DNA of 64,000 nucleotides from WTGJ01 sp965237765 (GTDB taxonomy: Bacteria; Chloroflexota; Anaerolineae; Aggregatilineales; Phototrophicaceae). Positions 41,871-50,775 of the stretch are shown piece by piece. Under the pieces are notes generated by a model, which saw only the letters and a program-made list of their open reading frames with translations, was not told where the DNA came from and ran no database searches. Position 1 is the first letter of the stretch; the number at the start of each line of letters is the position of its first letter. Made by a program: the position numbers and the translations under genes. The stretch lies in the NCBI GenBank assembly GCA_965237765.1, contig OZ250157.1:744001-808000 (forward strand), read 5' to 3'.

Positions 41871-43321
41871 TGGCAGCGAGTGTGACGTATTCGCGGCGCG
41901 GCGCGCTGACCGTCGGCGCCGCCATTGGCCTGCTCAGCAGCGCACTGGCAGCTCTCATCGTCCTGGCCGGCCCGCTTTACGCCACCGGTGCCCTCATCGG
42001 TGGCGCACTGGCCCTCTTCGCCCTGTCCGATTGGCGCGCCGCTCTCTTCATCACCCTGGCGGCCGCCATCTTGCTACCCTTTGGCACGCTTCCTTTCAAA
42101 ATCGCCATCACGCCCACCCTGCTCGATCTGGCTCTCGGCGCTTTTCTACTCGTCTACCTGCTCGGCTGGATGACAGGGGAACGCCGCCGCCTCTGCACGA
42201 CGCCCGCACACTGGCTGCTGCTCGCATATGCGCTCTGGCTCATCCTGGCCTTCACACTGGGGATGCGCCACGCACCGCTGCGCTCCGCCATCCTGCGCCA
42301 ATTCGCCGAGACCCTGCTGGCGATCGGTTTCGCCGTGACGCTGGTGGATGTGCTGCGCCGCACCCAGCAATTACGCCAAGTATGCCGTGTCGTCATGCTC
42401 TGTTTCGGCGCACAGGCTTTGCTGGCCATCGCGCTCTTCATCCTGCCGGATGCCACCGCCGAGCGGCAACTCATCCGCCTGGAGCGCATCGGCTACCCCG
42501 CCGGCGGCGTGATCCGCTATATCGAGGATAACCCCGCCCTTGGCGAGCGGGCGATCGGCAGTTGGGTGGATCCGAACGCACTGGGCGGCGCCTTGGCGCT
42601 GGCCTGCGTCTTGGCGGCGGGGCTGGCGTTAGGGGCGGGAATTTCGAGGCGCGAGCGACAGTGGTTGGCGCTAGCCGCCCTGGTGATGCTGCTGGCACTT
42701 TTCCTCACTTCCTCGCGCGCCGCTTTGCTGGCGGCCGCGGTGGGCATCAGCACTTTGGCTCTGCTGCAATACCGCCGCCTCCTGCCGGCCCTGGCGCTGG
42801 CGACCCTGATCTTCTTTACATCGCCACAAACCGCCGGCACGCGCGTGCGCCTCCTGCAATCCTTCCAGGGCGCTGATCTGGCGACGCAGATGCGCCTCGG
42901 CGAGTATGGCGATTCGTTCACACTCATCAGCCGCTACCCGCTGGTCGGCATCGGCTTCAGCGGCAGCCCGGATATCGACCTCTACGCCGACGTCGCTAGC
43001 CTCTACCTCATCATGGCAAACCAAATCGGCTTGCTCGGCCTGGCGCTATTCCTGTCACTGATGGCCGCTATCTTCGCCTATGGCGCTCGGGGCTGGTTTC
43101 GTTGCCGCGAGCGCGCGCCGGGCCTGGCGGGGATATCCCTCGCCCTGCACGCTGCCCTGCTGACAGTCTTGCTCAATGGCCTGGCGGATCACTATTTCTT
43201 CCGGCTCGATTTCCAGGCCTCCATCACGCTCTTCTGGTGGCTGGTGGGCGCGTGCCTGGCGGCGGCGCGACTCGCGTATGCTACCGGTAGCGCCGATTCG
43301 CCCTTGCCAACGCCACCGTGA
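41867..43321 (+). CDS. O-antigen ligase/polymerase-like membrane protein (Wzy/WaaL type)
   Basis: 484 residues from ATG 41867, overlapping the YfhO-like stop; the open frame back to 41666 is inside that gene. About eleven to twelve helices with a large periplasmic loop. The Wzy_C/O-antigen-ligase core shows GSWVDPNALGGALALA, LFLTSSRAALLAA and the loop RYPLVGIGFSGSPD...YLIMANQIGLLGLALFL with conserved Arg and Gly. These proteins polymerise or ligate polysaccharide repeat units at the outer face of the membrane. It ends the cluster. Confidence 0.85.
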   Translation: MMAASVTYSRRGALTVGAAIGLLSSALAALIVLAGPLYATGALIGGALALFALSDWRAALFITLAAAILLPFGTLPFKIAITPTLLDLALGAFLLVYLLGWMTGERRRLCTTPAHWLLLAYALWLILAFTLGMRHAPLRSAILRQFAETLLAIGFAVTLVDVLRRTQQLRQVCRVVMLCFGAQALLAIALFILPDATAERQLIRLERIGYPAGGVIRYIEDNPALGERAIGSWVDPNALGGALALACVLAAGLALGAGISRRERQWLALAALVMLLALFLTSSRAALLAAAVGISTLALLQYRRLLPALALATLIFFTSPQTAGTRVRLLQSFQGADLATQMRLGEYGDSFTLISRYPLVGIGFSGSPDIDLYADVASLYLIMANQIGLLGLALFLSLMAAIFAYGARGWFRCRERAPGLAGISLALHAALLTVLLNGLADHYFFRLDFQASITLFWWLVGACLAAARLAYATGSADSPLPTPP

Positions 43322-43420
43322 ATGTTTAACATACTGGCGGCGCGCGAATGACGCGCGAGTATACCTGTTCACTTTCCGCTCCGGCCGCGTGCCGGGGCAA
43401 ACCCGGGGAGAGGAGGCGCA
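43322..43420 (+). promoter_or_regulatory. rpsF leader, possible S6:S18 autoregulatory structure
   Basis: The 99-base leader holds two GC hairpins: CGCGCG around 43343-43357, and CCGGC/GCCGG around 43382-43396 near exposed CCG triplets, followed by a strong GAGGAGG. Many bacteria control rpsF-rpsR through a leader bound by the S6:S18 pair that shows CCG at its binding site. The match here is only suggestive. Confidence 0.3.
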
Positions 43421-43801
43421 ATGAGGCGCCCTTACGAACTTACCTTTATCGTTCGCATCAACACCAGCGCGGAAGTCATGGACGAGCAAGTCCAGCAGGT
43501 GCAGGCCTGGCTCGTGGCGGATGACCAGGGCCGCATCCTGCGTGAGGACATCTGGGGCCGTCGCAAGCTGGCCTATGAAATTGACCACCTGAACGAAGGC
43601 TATTACGTCCATTATCTCGTCGAATTGGAAACGAGCGCCCTCGCTGAGTTGGAGCAGAACCTAAAGCTGGCGCCCGATATTTTGCGTTACCTCATCGTGC
43701 GTGGCGAAGCGCCCAAGGATGCCAATACCGCGAGCGAAGCACCCGCGGATGCTGATACCGCGAACGAAGCGACCACTGCCGTAGAATCTGCGGCAGAATA
43801 G
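43421..43801 (+). CDS. rpsF: 30S ribosomal protein S6
   Basis: 126 residues. Core domain YELTFIVRINTSAEVMDEQVQ...WGRRKLAYEIDHLNEGYYVHYLVELE is canonical S6, which binds 16S rRNA together with S18. The last ~30 residues are an acidic Ala/Glu/Asp/Thr-rich tail with the near repeat ANTASEAPAD/ADTANEATTA; long acidic tails are known in some S6 proteins. GAGGAGG precedes the ATG. rpsR follows 9 bases later with no ssb between. Confidence 0.95.
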   Translation: MRRPYELTFIVRINTSAEVMDEQVQQVQAWLVADDQGRILREDIWGRRKLAYEIDHLNEGYYVHYLVELETSALAELEQNLKLAPDILRYLIVRGEAPKDANTASEAPADADTANEATTAVESAAE

Positions 43802-43810
43802 GAGGGAACG

Positions 43811-44152
43811 ATGCCTGATGATAACGCCACCACTCCAGGGCGGAACACCCCCCATAAACGCGCCTCGAGCGGCGATACGCGCAGGAGCGGTCCGCCTCGC
43901 GGCGGCCGTGGAGATCGTCGACCGCGGCCACGTCGCGGCTGGCGCGGCCGTCGCGGCAGCACCTATTGTCCCAAAGGACGCTGTTTCGATTACAAAGACA
44001 TCAACACCTTGCGCCAATACCTGACGGAAAGCGGCAAGATCAAGCCGCGCCGTCAGACGGGCAATTGCGCCCGTTGCCAGCGCGAATTGGCTCGCGAAAT
44101 CAAGCGCGCGCGCCATCTGGCCCTGCTCCCTTTTGCCGGCGACCCGGTCTAG
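43811..44152 (+). CDS. rpsR: 30S ribosomal protein S18
   Basis: 113 residues. A long Arg/Gly-rich N-terminal extension (about 50 residues with RGGRGDRRPRPRRGWRGRRG) precedes the S18 core DYKDINTLRQYLTESGKIKPRRQTG...KRARHLALLPF. Four Cys in CPKGRC and CARC form a zinc-site (C+) version of the protein. Neither ssb nor rplI is present in this operon, unlike the usual rpsF-ssb-rpsR-rplI order. Confidence 0.95.
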   Translation: MPDDNATTPGRNTPHKRASSGDTRRSGPPRGGRGDRRPRPRRGWRGRRGSTYCPKGRCFDYKDINTLRQYLTESGKIKPRRQTGNCARCQRELAREIKRARHLALLPFAGDPV

Positions 44153-44164
44153 CCGCCCGCGACT

Positions 44165-45490
44165 ATGGGGAAGCGAAACCATCCGGGCCAAGCCGGTGAA
44201 AGCCGCCGCCACCGTTCGCGCTCGGAACGCGAAGCCGCGCTGCAGCGTTGGGTCCAGCGCGGTGTCATCGCCGTTTCCGCCGTCCTCGCCATCATCCTGC
44301 TGGTCGCTCTGGTCATCACACAATTCATCGCCCCGAACGAGGTCGTCGCCCGCGTCTACGACCAGGAAATTACCGCCGCCCAATTCCAGCAACGCTTCCT
44401 GCTCGAGCGCTCCCTGATCAACAGCCAGCTCAACAACCTCGTCAGCTACTACCAACTGCTCGGCCTATCCAACGAAGAAATCAACCAGCAACTGCTCAGC
44501 GAACCGCAAGTCAGCGCCTGGCAAAATGAGCTGACCATCCCTGACCAACTCGGCATTCGCGTCATCCAAACGCTCGCGGAAGAGGCGCTCATCCAGCACG
44601 TTGCCCAGCAAATGGGCCTCACAGTGGCTGAAGCGGAAATCGAAGCGGAGCGCGCGGCCTATTTCAACTATTCCGACGCGACGGCCACGCCCATCGTGAC
44701 GGCAACGGCCTCCCCCCTCCCCAGCGCCACCGCGACGGCCATCGTCTCGCCCACGCCCAGCGAAATTCCTACCTTCACGCCCATCCCCGCCAGCGCGACG
44801 CCGACTGCCTCCCCTCCACCCGACTCGACCGCCACCTCCATACCCCAACCCAGCAATACCCCCGGCCCGACCAATACGCCAATCCCCACCCTCACCACCG
44901 ACGAGCGGCGCGAGAATTACGAAACCAACGTGGCCGATTTTGACGACTATTTGCGCGGCCAGGGGATACGGCAACGCACGATCGACGCCTGGTATGAAGC
45001 CCGCGCCTGGCGCACCGCCTTTGCTGACGCGATGCGCGAAGACGTCAGCGAAACGCCCTACGTCGCCCTCCGCCATATCCTCGTCAGCGCGGGCGATATC
45101 GAGCGGGCAGAAGACATCTTGACGGCGCTCGCGGCCGGCGAATCTTTCAGCGCCTTGGCTGCCGAACACTCGATAGATACCGGCTCAGCCGAGCGCGGCG
45201 GCTTCTACGATTACGCACCTGTCGATCCGCAAGTGACCACCTATGTCCCCGATTTCGCCGCCGCCGCCCTCGCCGCCGAAGTCGGCAGCTTCGTCGGCCC
45301 GGTGCAAAGCGAATTTGGCTATCACATCATCCAGGTTGTCGGGCGAGAAAACCGCGCCACTACCGAGCAACAAGCCGAGTCGATTCAGGAAGGCCGCTTC
45401 GCCGATTACCTGGAAAACCTGGTAGCCCTGGAAGAGAGCAGCGGCAATTACGATCTGAGCGGCAAGTGGGTCAACCATTTGCCCGGCTAG
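44165..45490 (+). CDS. Parvulin-type peptidyl-prolyl isomerase / SurA-like foldase, membrane anchored
   Basis: 441 residues. A basic N-terminus is followed by one membrane helix (VIAVSAVLAIILLVALVITQF), then a SurA-like N-domain (VVARVYDQEITAAQFQQRFLLERS). An unusually long Thr/Pro/Ser/Ala-rich insert (about residues 170-245) interrupts it. The C-terminal PPIC rotamase domain has LRHILVSAGDIERAEDILTALAAGESFSALAAEHSID and FGYHIIQVVGRE. It should fold exported proteins outside the membrane. It lies 12 bases after rpsR. Confidence 0.88.
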   Translation: MGKRNHPGQAGESRRHRSRSEREAALQRWVQRGVIAVSAVLAIILLVALVITQFIAPNEVVARVYDQEITAAQFQQRFLLERSLINSQLNNLVSYYQLLGLSNEEINQQLLSEPQVSAWQNELTIPDQLGIRVIQTLAEEALIQHVAQQMGLTVAEAEIEAERAAYFNYSDATATPIVTATASPLPSATATAIVSPTPSEIPTFTPIPASATPTASPPPDSTATSIPQPSNTPGPTNTPIPTLTTDERRENYETNVADFDDYLRGQGIRQRTIDAWYEARAWRTAFADAMREDVSETPYVALRHILVSAGDIERAEDILTALAAGESFSALAAEHSIDTGSAERGGFYDYAPVDPQVTTYVPDFAAAALAAEVGSFVGPVQSEFGYHIIQVVGRENRATTEQQAESIQEGRFADYLENLVALEESSGNYDLSGKWVNHLPG

Positions 45491-45550
45491 CTTCGCAGCG
45501 GCTACCCTCGCAGGGTATTGGCGTCTGCTTTCCGAAATAGGAGACTGCTG

Positions 45551-47185
45551 ATGCTGCAGATCGCCCGGCTCGAAGCGCGCGTCCGCGCCGCGATGACCGA
45601 AGCAAACGTGCCCGGCCTGGCGCTCAGCATCGTGGCCGAGGGCGAGCTGCATTACGCCGCCGGCTTCGGCACCACCAGCGTAGAGGATGGCGGTCAGCCC
45701 GTAACGCCAGCGACCATCTTCCGCATCGGCTCTACTTCCAAACCCATCGCCGCTTGCGTCATCCTGCGCCTTGTGGATGAAGAGCGCTTGGATCTCGATA
45801 CACCCATTAGCGAAATCCTGACCGATTTCCAGCTGAGCAAAGCGGGCGCGGTTGATCACATCACCCTGCGCCTCTTGATGAGCCACCAGAGTGGCCTGCC
45901 CAGCGCCGCCAATTACCTTGGCGCGCGCGAGCCAGGCGAATTCCGCCGCCTGATCTACGAAGTGCTGCCGCAATTCCCGCTGCTGGCGCCGCCCGGCCAG
46001 CTCTGGTCCTATTCCAACCCGGGCATCGACCTCGCCGCCTTTGTGGCTGAAACAGTCACCGGTGAGTGCTACCGTGATCTGGCACAGCGTTTGCTCTTCG
46101 ACCCGCTTGGCCTGGAGCGCACAACGCTCGACCCGCTCGTCGCCGCCTCTTACCCCATCGCCCAATCACACTATATGGATGAGGATGGCGAGCTGCGCGT
46201 GCTGCACCGCATCGCCGATAACGTGTTGCATTATGCGAGCGGTTTCGTATTTTCCACGGCCCTCGACATGGCGAAGTTCGCCCAATTGATGCTGCAGGGC
46301 GGCATCTGGGAGGGCGAGCGCTTGCTCTCCGCCGAGTCGTTGGCTGCCATGCACGGCCCCGAGGTGACCTTCACAGGCCTCTTCGCCAGCGGCTATGGCC
46401 TGGCTCTGGGGATGCGCGAGCATCAGGGTGTCCGCCGCCACATGCACCCCGGGCGCATCGATGGCTACGCGCATTATTGGAGTTACATACCCGTGCGACA
46501 GGCGGCCGTCACGCTGCAATGCAACCATTCAGCGAATTGGGCGACGCATGAGGAAGCGCTCGTGCGCGAAATCTTCACGCAGCTCTTGGATTTGCCAGCC
46601 GAGCGGCGGCAATTCCCCACGGTGACAGTCGAGGAAGGGCGGCTGCGCGCGCTAGCGGGGACTTACACGGCCAATCCGGTCGGCCTCCTCGAGTTACGCG
46701 CAGAAAGCGACGGGCTGGTCGCGGCGCTGAACGGCGCAGAGCATCGGTTGCGGGCCGTGCGCGACACGCTCTTCTACGCTGAAATCGGGGGCGCGCCAGA
46801 GCTGCTACAAATCCACGCGGAACCGGACGCTCAGGGCGAATTCTCCGCTGTCAGCGTGATGGCTCAATTCGCCATGCCGCAACATTTCCGCCGCCTGCGC
46901 GTCGCGCCGGAAGACGCGACACCCACCGAGAGCTGGCCGGCATACATCGGCAATTACCGCAACGACCGCGATCTGTTGCGCGTCACGATAGCGGAAGCCA
47001 GCGCGGAACCCGCCCTCTGGCTACGACATCCCCTGCTCGGCGCCGCGGGCATCCCCGCGCGGCCCATCGGCCGTCACCGCTTCTTATCTCCCGCGGGCGC
47101 CTTCGAATTCGAGCTGGATGAGCGCGGTCGCTGCGTCGCGATTCGCGCGGGCCTTTCCATGCGCTTCGAGCGCGAAAAAACATGA
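45551..47185 (+). CDS. Serine beta-lactamase-fold hydrolase (class C/esterase family)
   Basis: 544 residues from ATG 45551, preceded by AGGAGA; a TTG at 45518 is in frame but weaker. The beta-lactamase domain (~residues 1-370) has the SxxK nucleophile motif in GSTSKPIAACVI and the YxN motif in LWSYSNPGIDLA, and a third-motif region around HPGRIDGYAHYW. The KTG triad is replaced, as in many esterase or D-aminopeptidase relatives. A C-terminal lipocalin-like extension (AGTYTANPVGLLELRAESDG) follows. No signal peptide is evident. Substrate unknown. Confidence 0.85.
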   Translation: MLQIARLEARVRAAMTEANVPGLALSIVAEGELHYAAGFGTTSVEDGGQPVTPATIFRIGSTSKPIAACVILRLVDEERLDLDTPISEILTDFQLSKAGAVDHITLRLLMSHQSGLPSAANYLGAREPGEFRRLIYEVLPQFPLLAPPGQLWSYSNPGIDLAAFVAETVTGECYRDLAQRLLFDPLGLERTTLDPLVAASYPIAQSHYMDEDGELRVLHRIADNVLHYASGFVFSTALDMAKFAQLMLQGGIWEGERLLSAESLAAMHGPEVTFTGLFASGYGLALGMREHQGVRRHMHPGRIDGYAHYWSYIPVRQAAVTLQCNHSANWATHEEALVREIFTQLLDLPAERRQFPTVTVEEGRLRALAGTYTANPVGLLELRAESDGLVAALNGAEHRLRAVRDTLFYAEIGGAPELLQIHAEPDAQGEFSAVSVMAQFAMPQHFRRLRVAPEDATPTESWPAYIGNYRNDRDLLRVTIAEASAEPALWLRHPLLGAAGIPARPIGRHRFLSPAGAFEFELDERGRCVAIRAGLSMRFEREKT

Positions 47186-47216
47186 AACCCACTCGTCGCA
47201 GAGACGGAGTGGGTTT
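47185..47216. terminator. Bidirectional terminator between the beta-lactamase-fold gene and tRNA-Pro
   Basis: Perfect 10-bp stem AAACCCACTC/GAGTGGGTTT. Read on the minus strand it is followed by CATGTTTTTT, a good terminator for the tRNA. Two further short hairpins follow at 47221-47239 and 47250-47264. Confidence 0.7.
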
Positions 47217-47277
47217 CGTGAGCGAATCACCGATTCGCTGCGGTTCACAAGACCGCCGCGGTCTAGAAGACCGCCTA

Positions 47278-47351
47278 TCGGGGCGCCCGGATTCGAACCG
47301 GGGACCTCACCGACCCGAACGGTGCGCGCTACCGGGCTGCGCCACGCCCCG
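47278..47351 (-). tRNA. tRNA-Pro (anticodon CGG)
   Basis: 74 bases folding as a complete cloverleaf on the minus strand. Acceptor stem CGGGGCG/CGCCCCG, D stem GCGC/GCGC, anticodon stem CACCG/CGGTG with loop TTCGGGT (anticodon CGG), T stem CCCGG/CCGGG with loop TTCGAAT, discriminator A. CCA is not encoded. Confidence 0.97.
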
Positions 47352-47401
47352 ACCGACGCGATGGTACTGGATGCCCGCGCGCGCAGCAAGGGAGAAACCC
47401 G

Positions 47402-48049
47402 TTGCCCGCTGAGGGGCGCCGCGACTCGCGCGATCGCAGCGCTGCCCTGCGCCAGCTGGCTTCGCGGCCACTTGGCTGGGCGATAACTCCCCTTTTGCGT
47501 CTCGGCATCCACCCAAACGCTCTGACGCTGACGGCGTTGGCGCTCGCTGTCGTGGCGGCCGTTCTCATCGTAGCGGAGCGTTTGCCCGCCGCTGGCCTGG
47601 TCTTATTATTCAGCCAACCGTTGGACGCGCTCGATGGCGAGTTGGCCCGGCGCGGTGGCTTTGCATCCCCCTTCGGCGCCGTGCTGGATTCCACGAGCGA
47701 TCGCATCGTCGATGGTATCATTATCGGCGCAATCGGCTATCATTTGGCGGCGACGGGGCAACTGTCGTGGTTGCCAGTGGCTTTGGTAGCGCTCATCGGC
47801 AGCCTGCTGGTCAGCTACGTCCGCGCGCGCTCTGAGGGCGCCGGTGTGCCCACCCGCAGGGGCCTGTTCACGCGGGTGGAGCGCGTCATCGTCACCCTGC
47901 TGGCGTTGCTCTTGCCGCCGCTGCTCTTGCCAGCCCTGGTCGTGTTGGCGGTCGGCAGCAGCGTCACCGTCGTCCAGCGATTGCGTGACGTCCAGCGAAT
48001 GAATGCCGCAAGCCGTCCGAATGACGAGGTAGAAGATGGAATTTCATAG
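47402..48049 (+). CDS. CDP-alcohol phosphatidyltransferase family protein
   Basis: Membrane enzyme of 215 residues from TTG 47402. The family motif D-x2-D-G-x2-A-R-x8-G-x3-D-x3-D is complete in DALDGELARR...GAVLDSTSDR. About five or six helices follow. Members join CDP-diacylglycerol or CDP-polyol to an alcohol, making phosphatidylglycerol phosphate, phosphatidylinositol phosphate or archaetidyl lipids; this sequence does not tell which. It overlaps lgt by 14 bases, fitting a membrane-lipid role. Confidence 0.88.
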   Translation: MPAEGRRDSRDRSAALRQLASRPLGWAITPLLRLGIHPNALTLTALALAVVAAVLIVAERLPAAGLVLLFSQPLDALDGELARRGGFASPFGAVLDSTSDRIVDGIIIGAIGYHLAATGQLSWLPVALVALIGSLLVSYVRARSEGAGVPTRRGLFTRVERVIVTLLALLLPPLLLPALVVLAVGSSVTVVQRLRDVQRMNAASRPNDEVEDGIS

Positions 48050-49013
48050 CGAGTACCTGGAACTGTTCAACCGCCTGCAACTGCGCTATTACGGGCTCAT
48101 CATCGTCGTCGCGCTGTTAACGGCGGCGTCGGTGGCCGCCTGGTTGGCGCGACGAGATCGAAAAGATCCCGATCACGTCTGGGGCGCACTGACCTGGGCC
48201 ATCATCCCGGGCATCGTCGGCGCGCGCTTGTGGTTCGTATTCTTCCCGCCAGCGACGCTCACTGCCGGTTGCGGCAGCGAGGAAATTGGCGCCCTTTGCC
48301 AGGATACGCTCTATATGTTGCGCAATTTCTTCAATGCGACGGATGGCGCGATCGCCATCTGGTCGGGCGGGCTGGGCATCTTCGGCGCGGTGATTGGCGG
48401 CATCTTCGGCGTCTGGTTGTATATGCGCCGCTCGTTACCCTTCCAGCGCCTCTTCGGAAAACGAATCGGTCGCGCCCTCAACCGCTTCTTCTATGGCGAG
48501 CGTAATCAAGCGCTCCCGCTCGGCGAATGGCTCGATATCGCCGCAATCGTCTTGCCGCTCGGGCAGTCAATCGGCCGTTGGGCCAATTACGTCAACCAGG
48601 AGCTCTTCGGCTCCCTCACCAATTTGCCCTGGGGCATCAGCATCGATGCGGACCGCTGGCCAACTGACCTGAACATCCCGCTCGAGCAGGGCGCTCTGCC
48701 GCGCTTCCACCCACTCTTCCTTTACGAATCGCTCTGGAACCTAGGCGCGTTCTTCGCGCTGCGCTACCTCTTCCTCAACGACAGCTGGCGCGCACGCTTC
48801 CAGCCGGGCGATTTCTTCCTGCTCTACATCTGGCAATACAGCGGCATCCGTTTCCTACTCGAATTCCTGCGCCTGGAAATCGCCTACCTGCCCGGCACGA
48901 CAGTGAACAGCTCGCAGACCATCACGGCGATCGGTTTCCTGGGCGCGGGCGCGCTCTTGCTCTGGCGACATTGGCGTCGGGGCGCCGCTACGACCACCGC
49001 CAGCGCAGCCTGA
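48036..49013 (+). CDS. lgt: Prolipoprotein diacylglyceryl transferase Lgt
   Basis: Transfers diacylglycerol from phosphatidylglycerol to the lipobox Cys of lipoproteins. 325 residues with seven helices. The Lgt signature appears as GQSIGRWANYVNQELFG, a small variant of GRxGNFxNxE. FHPLFLYESLWNLGAFFALRYLF and the earlier RYYGLIIV with GIVGARLWFV also match. Longer than typical Lgt owing to inserts around residues 75-95 and 130-155. It overlaps the CDP-alcohol transferase gene. Confidence 0.92.
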   Translation: MEFHSEYLELFNRLQLRYYGLIIVVALLTAASVAAWLARRDRKDPDHVWGALTWAIIPGIVGARLWFVFFPPATLTAGCGSEEIGALCQDTLYMLRNFFNATDGAIAIWSGGLGIFGAVIGGIFGVWLYMRRSLPFQRLFGKRIGRALNRFFYGERNQALPLGEWLDIAAIVLPLGQSIGRWANYVNQELFGSLTNLPWGISIDADRWPTDLNIPLEQGALPRFHPLFLYESLWNLGAFFALRYLFLNDSWRARFQPGDFFLLYIWQYSGIRFLLEFLRLEIAYLPGTTVNSSQTITAIGFLGAGALLLWRHWRRGAATTTASAA

Positions 49014-49026
49014 TGGTCGAGCCGGG

Positions 49027-50775
49027 GTGACGCCCGGGTCGCGGCCGGCCCATGCCCGAGGCGCGCGCGCGCGCTTGAGCCGCAGCCGTGCGCTGGCACT
49101 ACTGACGCTGGCGGCGCTGGCCCTATTGCTAGCGGCCGATGGTCTCTCCCGCGGGTCGGTCTGGGGCGCGCTCTGGTCGGTAACAGGGGAAGAGCAGCCG
49201 CTCGCCCAGTGGCGTGGCGCCATTGAATTCCTCGGCAACGCGCTGCGCCCACCGCCACGCGTCGAACGTTACGCCGCCATACAACACGCCGGCGTCAATC
49301 CTTATGGCGTCAATACCTTCTTGCAACTGGAAGTGGAGCCCGCCAACGTGGCGCGACAGCTGGAGATGATCGCCGCCGCCGGCTTCCATTGGATCCGCCA
49401 GGAATTCCCTTGGGAGGATATCGAAATCCACGCGCGCGGCGATTTTGTGGATCGCCGCAACCTCGATGCCGTGGGTGAAATCTCCGCTTGGGATAAGTAC
49501 GACCGCATCGTGGATCTGGCGGCGGAATACGGTTTGCGGCTGCAAGCGCGCCTGAGCAACCCACCCGCCTGGTCACGCGTGAACCCGGCCAAAGGCGCCT
49601 TCGCCCCGCCAGATCGTTTCGAGGATTTCGTCGCTTATGCCGTCGCTGTCGCCGAGCGCTACCGTGGCCGCATCCAGCATTACCAGATTTGGAACGAGCC
49701 GAATATCTACCCCGAATGGGGCGAGCAACCGATCAACCCCGAGGAATATGCCTATTTGCTCTGCCAGACTTATACGGCGCTCAAGCGGGTTGACCCCGAA
49801 ATCGTCGTCATCAGCGGCGCCCTCGCCCCCACCAACTCGCTGGACGAGCGCAACCTGAACGAGCTGGTTTTCCTGCAACGCATGTACGATTACGGAGCAG
49901 GCGAATGTTTTGACGTGCTCAGCGTGCAGGGTTATGGCCTCTTCAGCGGCCCGACCGACACGCGCCTGAACCCGAACACGGTAAATTACGCTCGCAGTCT
50001 TTTCATCCGTGACCTGATGGTCGCCAATGGCGACGCGGACAAAGCGATCTGGTTCAGCGAGGCGGCCTGGAATCCGGTGGGCGAGGATGGTGTCCCGCGC
50101 GATCTGCGCGATTATGAGCGCTATGGCGTGGTGACGGCCGAGCAGGCGGCGCGCTACCTGCCCCTTGCCTACCAACGCGCCGCGGAGGAATGGCCCTGGC
50201 TCGGCGTCATCAACTATTGGTTCTTCCGCCGCCCCGATGACGCCGAAGCCGACCAATCTTACTATTACTTCCGTATGGTCGAGCCGGATTGGCGGCCGCT
50301 GCCCATCTACGATTCAATGCGCGCGCACATCGCGGATTACAAACCAGCGCTGCCGCCCGGCCGACATCAAGCGGAGCACTGGGCCATCCGCGGGGAGAGG
50401 GCGCCCATCATGAATGCCAGCGCCGATTTTGGCGTGGCGCAAAGCCTGTACGGGACGTTGAGCTTCCGCTTCCGCGGGACGGGTTTCGCGCTCTCGCCGC
50501 CGCCAAGCGTAGATCGGGCCGGCCCAATCACGCTATCGCGGCGCGCGCGGGAGACGGCCGTCGTGCTCTGCGTCAATTGCCCGGAAACGCAGGCGGCGGA
50601 CACCACCTATATCCAGTTGCCGCCTGGCTTCGCGCTGGACGCCGTGCTGGTCTATGACCGCGGCCTGGCGCTGGTCTATCCGCAGTGGGCGCTGATGATC
50701 GTGGCGGGCGCGTTGCTCTTGGGCACGCTCGTGGTGGGCGGTCGGGCAAATCGCTCCGCGCGCAGACATCGATGA
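49027..50775 (+). CDS. Membrane-anchored GH39-like glycoside hydrolase/TIM-barrel protein
   Basis: 582 residues from GTG 49027. N-terminal helix (ALALLTLAALALLLAADGL), then a beta/alpha barrel of the clan-A glycosidase type: acid/base Glu224 in QIWNEPN and candidate nucleophile Glu345 in IWFSEAAWN, with NPPAW and PWEDIE in typical places. A beta-rich domain follows and a second helix (WALMIVAGALLLGTLVV) near the C-terminus, so the protein spans or is doubly anchored in the membrane. Substrate unknown; the next gene encodes a membrane glycosyltransferase and overlaps by four bases. Confidence 0.82.
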   Translation: MTPGSRPAHARGARARLSRSRALALLTLAALALLLAADGLSRGSVWGALWSVTGEEQPLAQWRGAIEFLGNALRPPPRVERYAAIQHAGVNPYGVNTFLQLEVEPANVARQLEMIAAAGFHWIRQEFPWEDIEIHARGDFVDRRNLDAVGEISAWDKYDRIVDLAAEYGLRLQARLSNPPAWSRVNPAKGAFAPPDRFEDFVAYAVAVAERYRGRIQHYQIWNEPNIYPEWGEQPINPEEYAYLLCQTYTALKRVDPEIVVISGALAPTNSLDERNLNELVFLQRMYDYGAGECFDVLSVQGYGLFSGPTDTRLNPNTVNYARSLFIRDLMVANGDADKAIWFSEAAWNPVGEDGVPRDLRDYERYGVVTAEQAARYLPLAYQRAAEEWPWLGVINYWFFRRPDDAEADQSYYYFRMVEPDWRPLPIYDSMRAHIADYKPALPPGRHQAEHWAIRGERAPIMNASADFGVAQSLYGTLSFRFRGTGFALSPPPSVDRAGPITLSRRARETAVVLCVNCPETQAADTTYIQLPPGFALDAVLVYDRGLALVYPQWALMIVAGALLLGTLVVGGRANRSARRHR

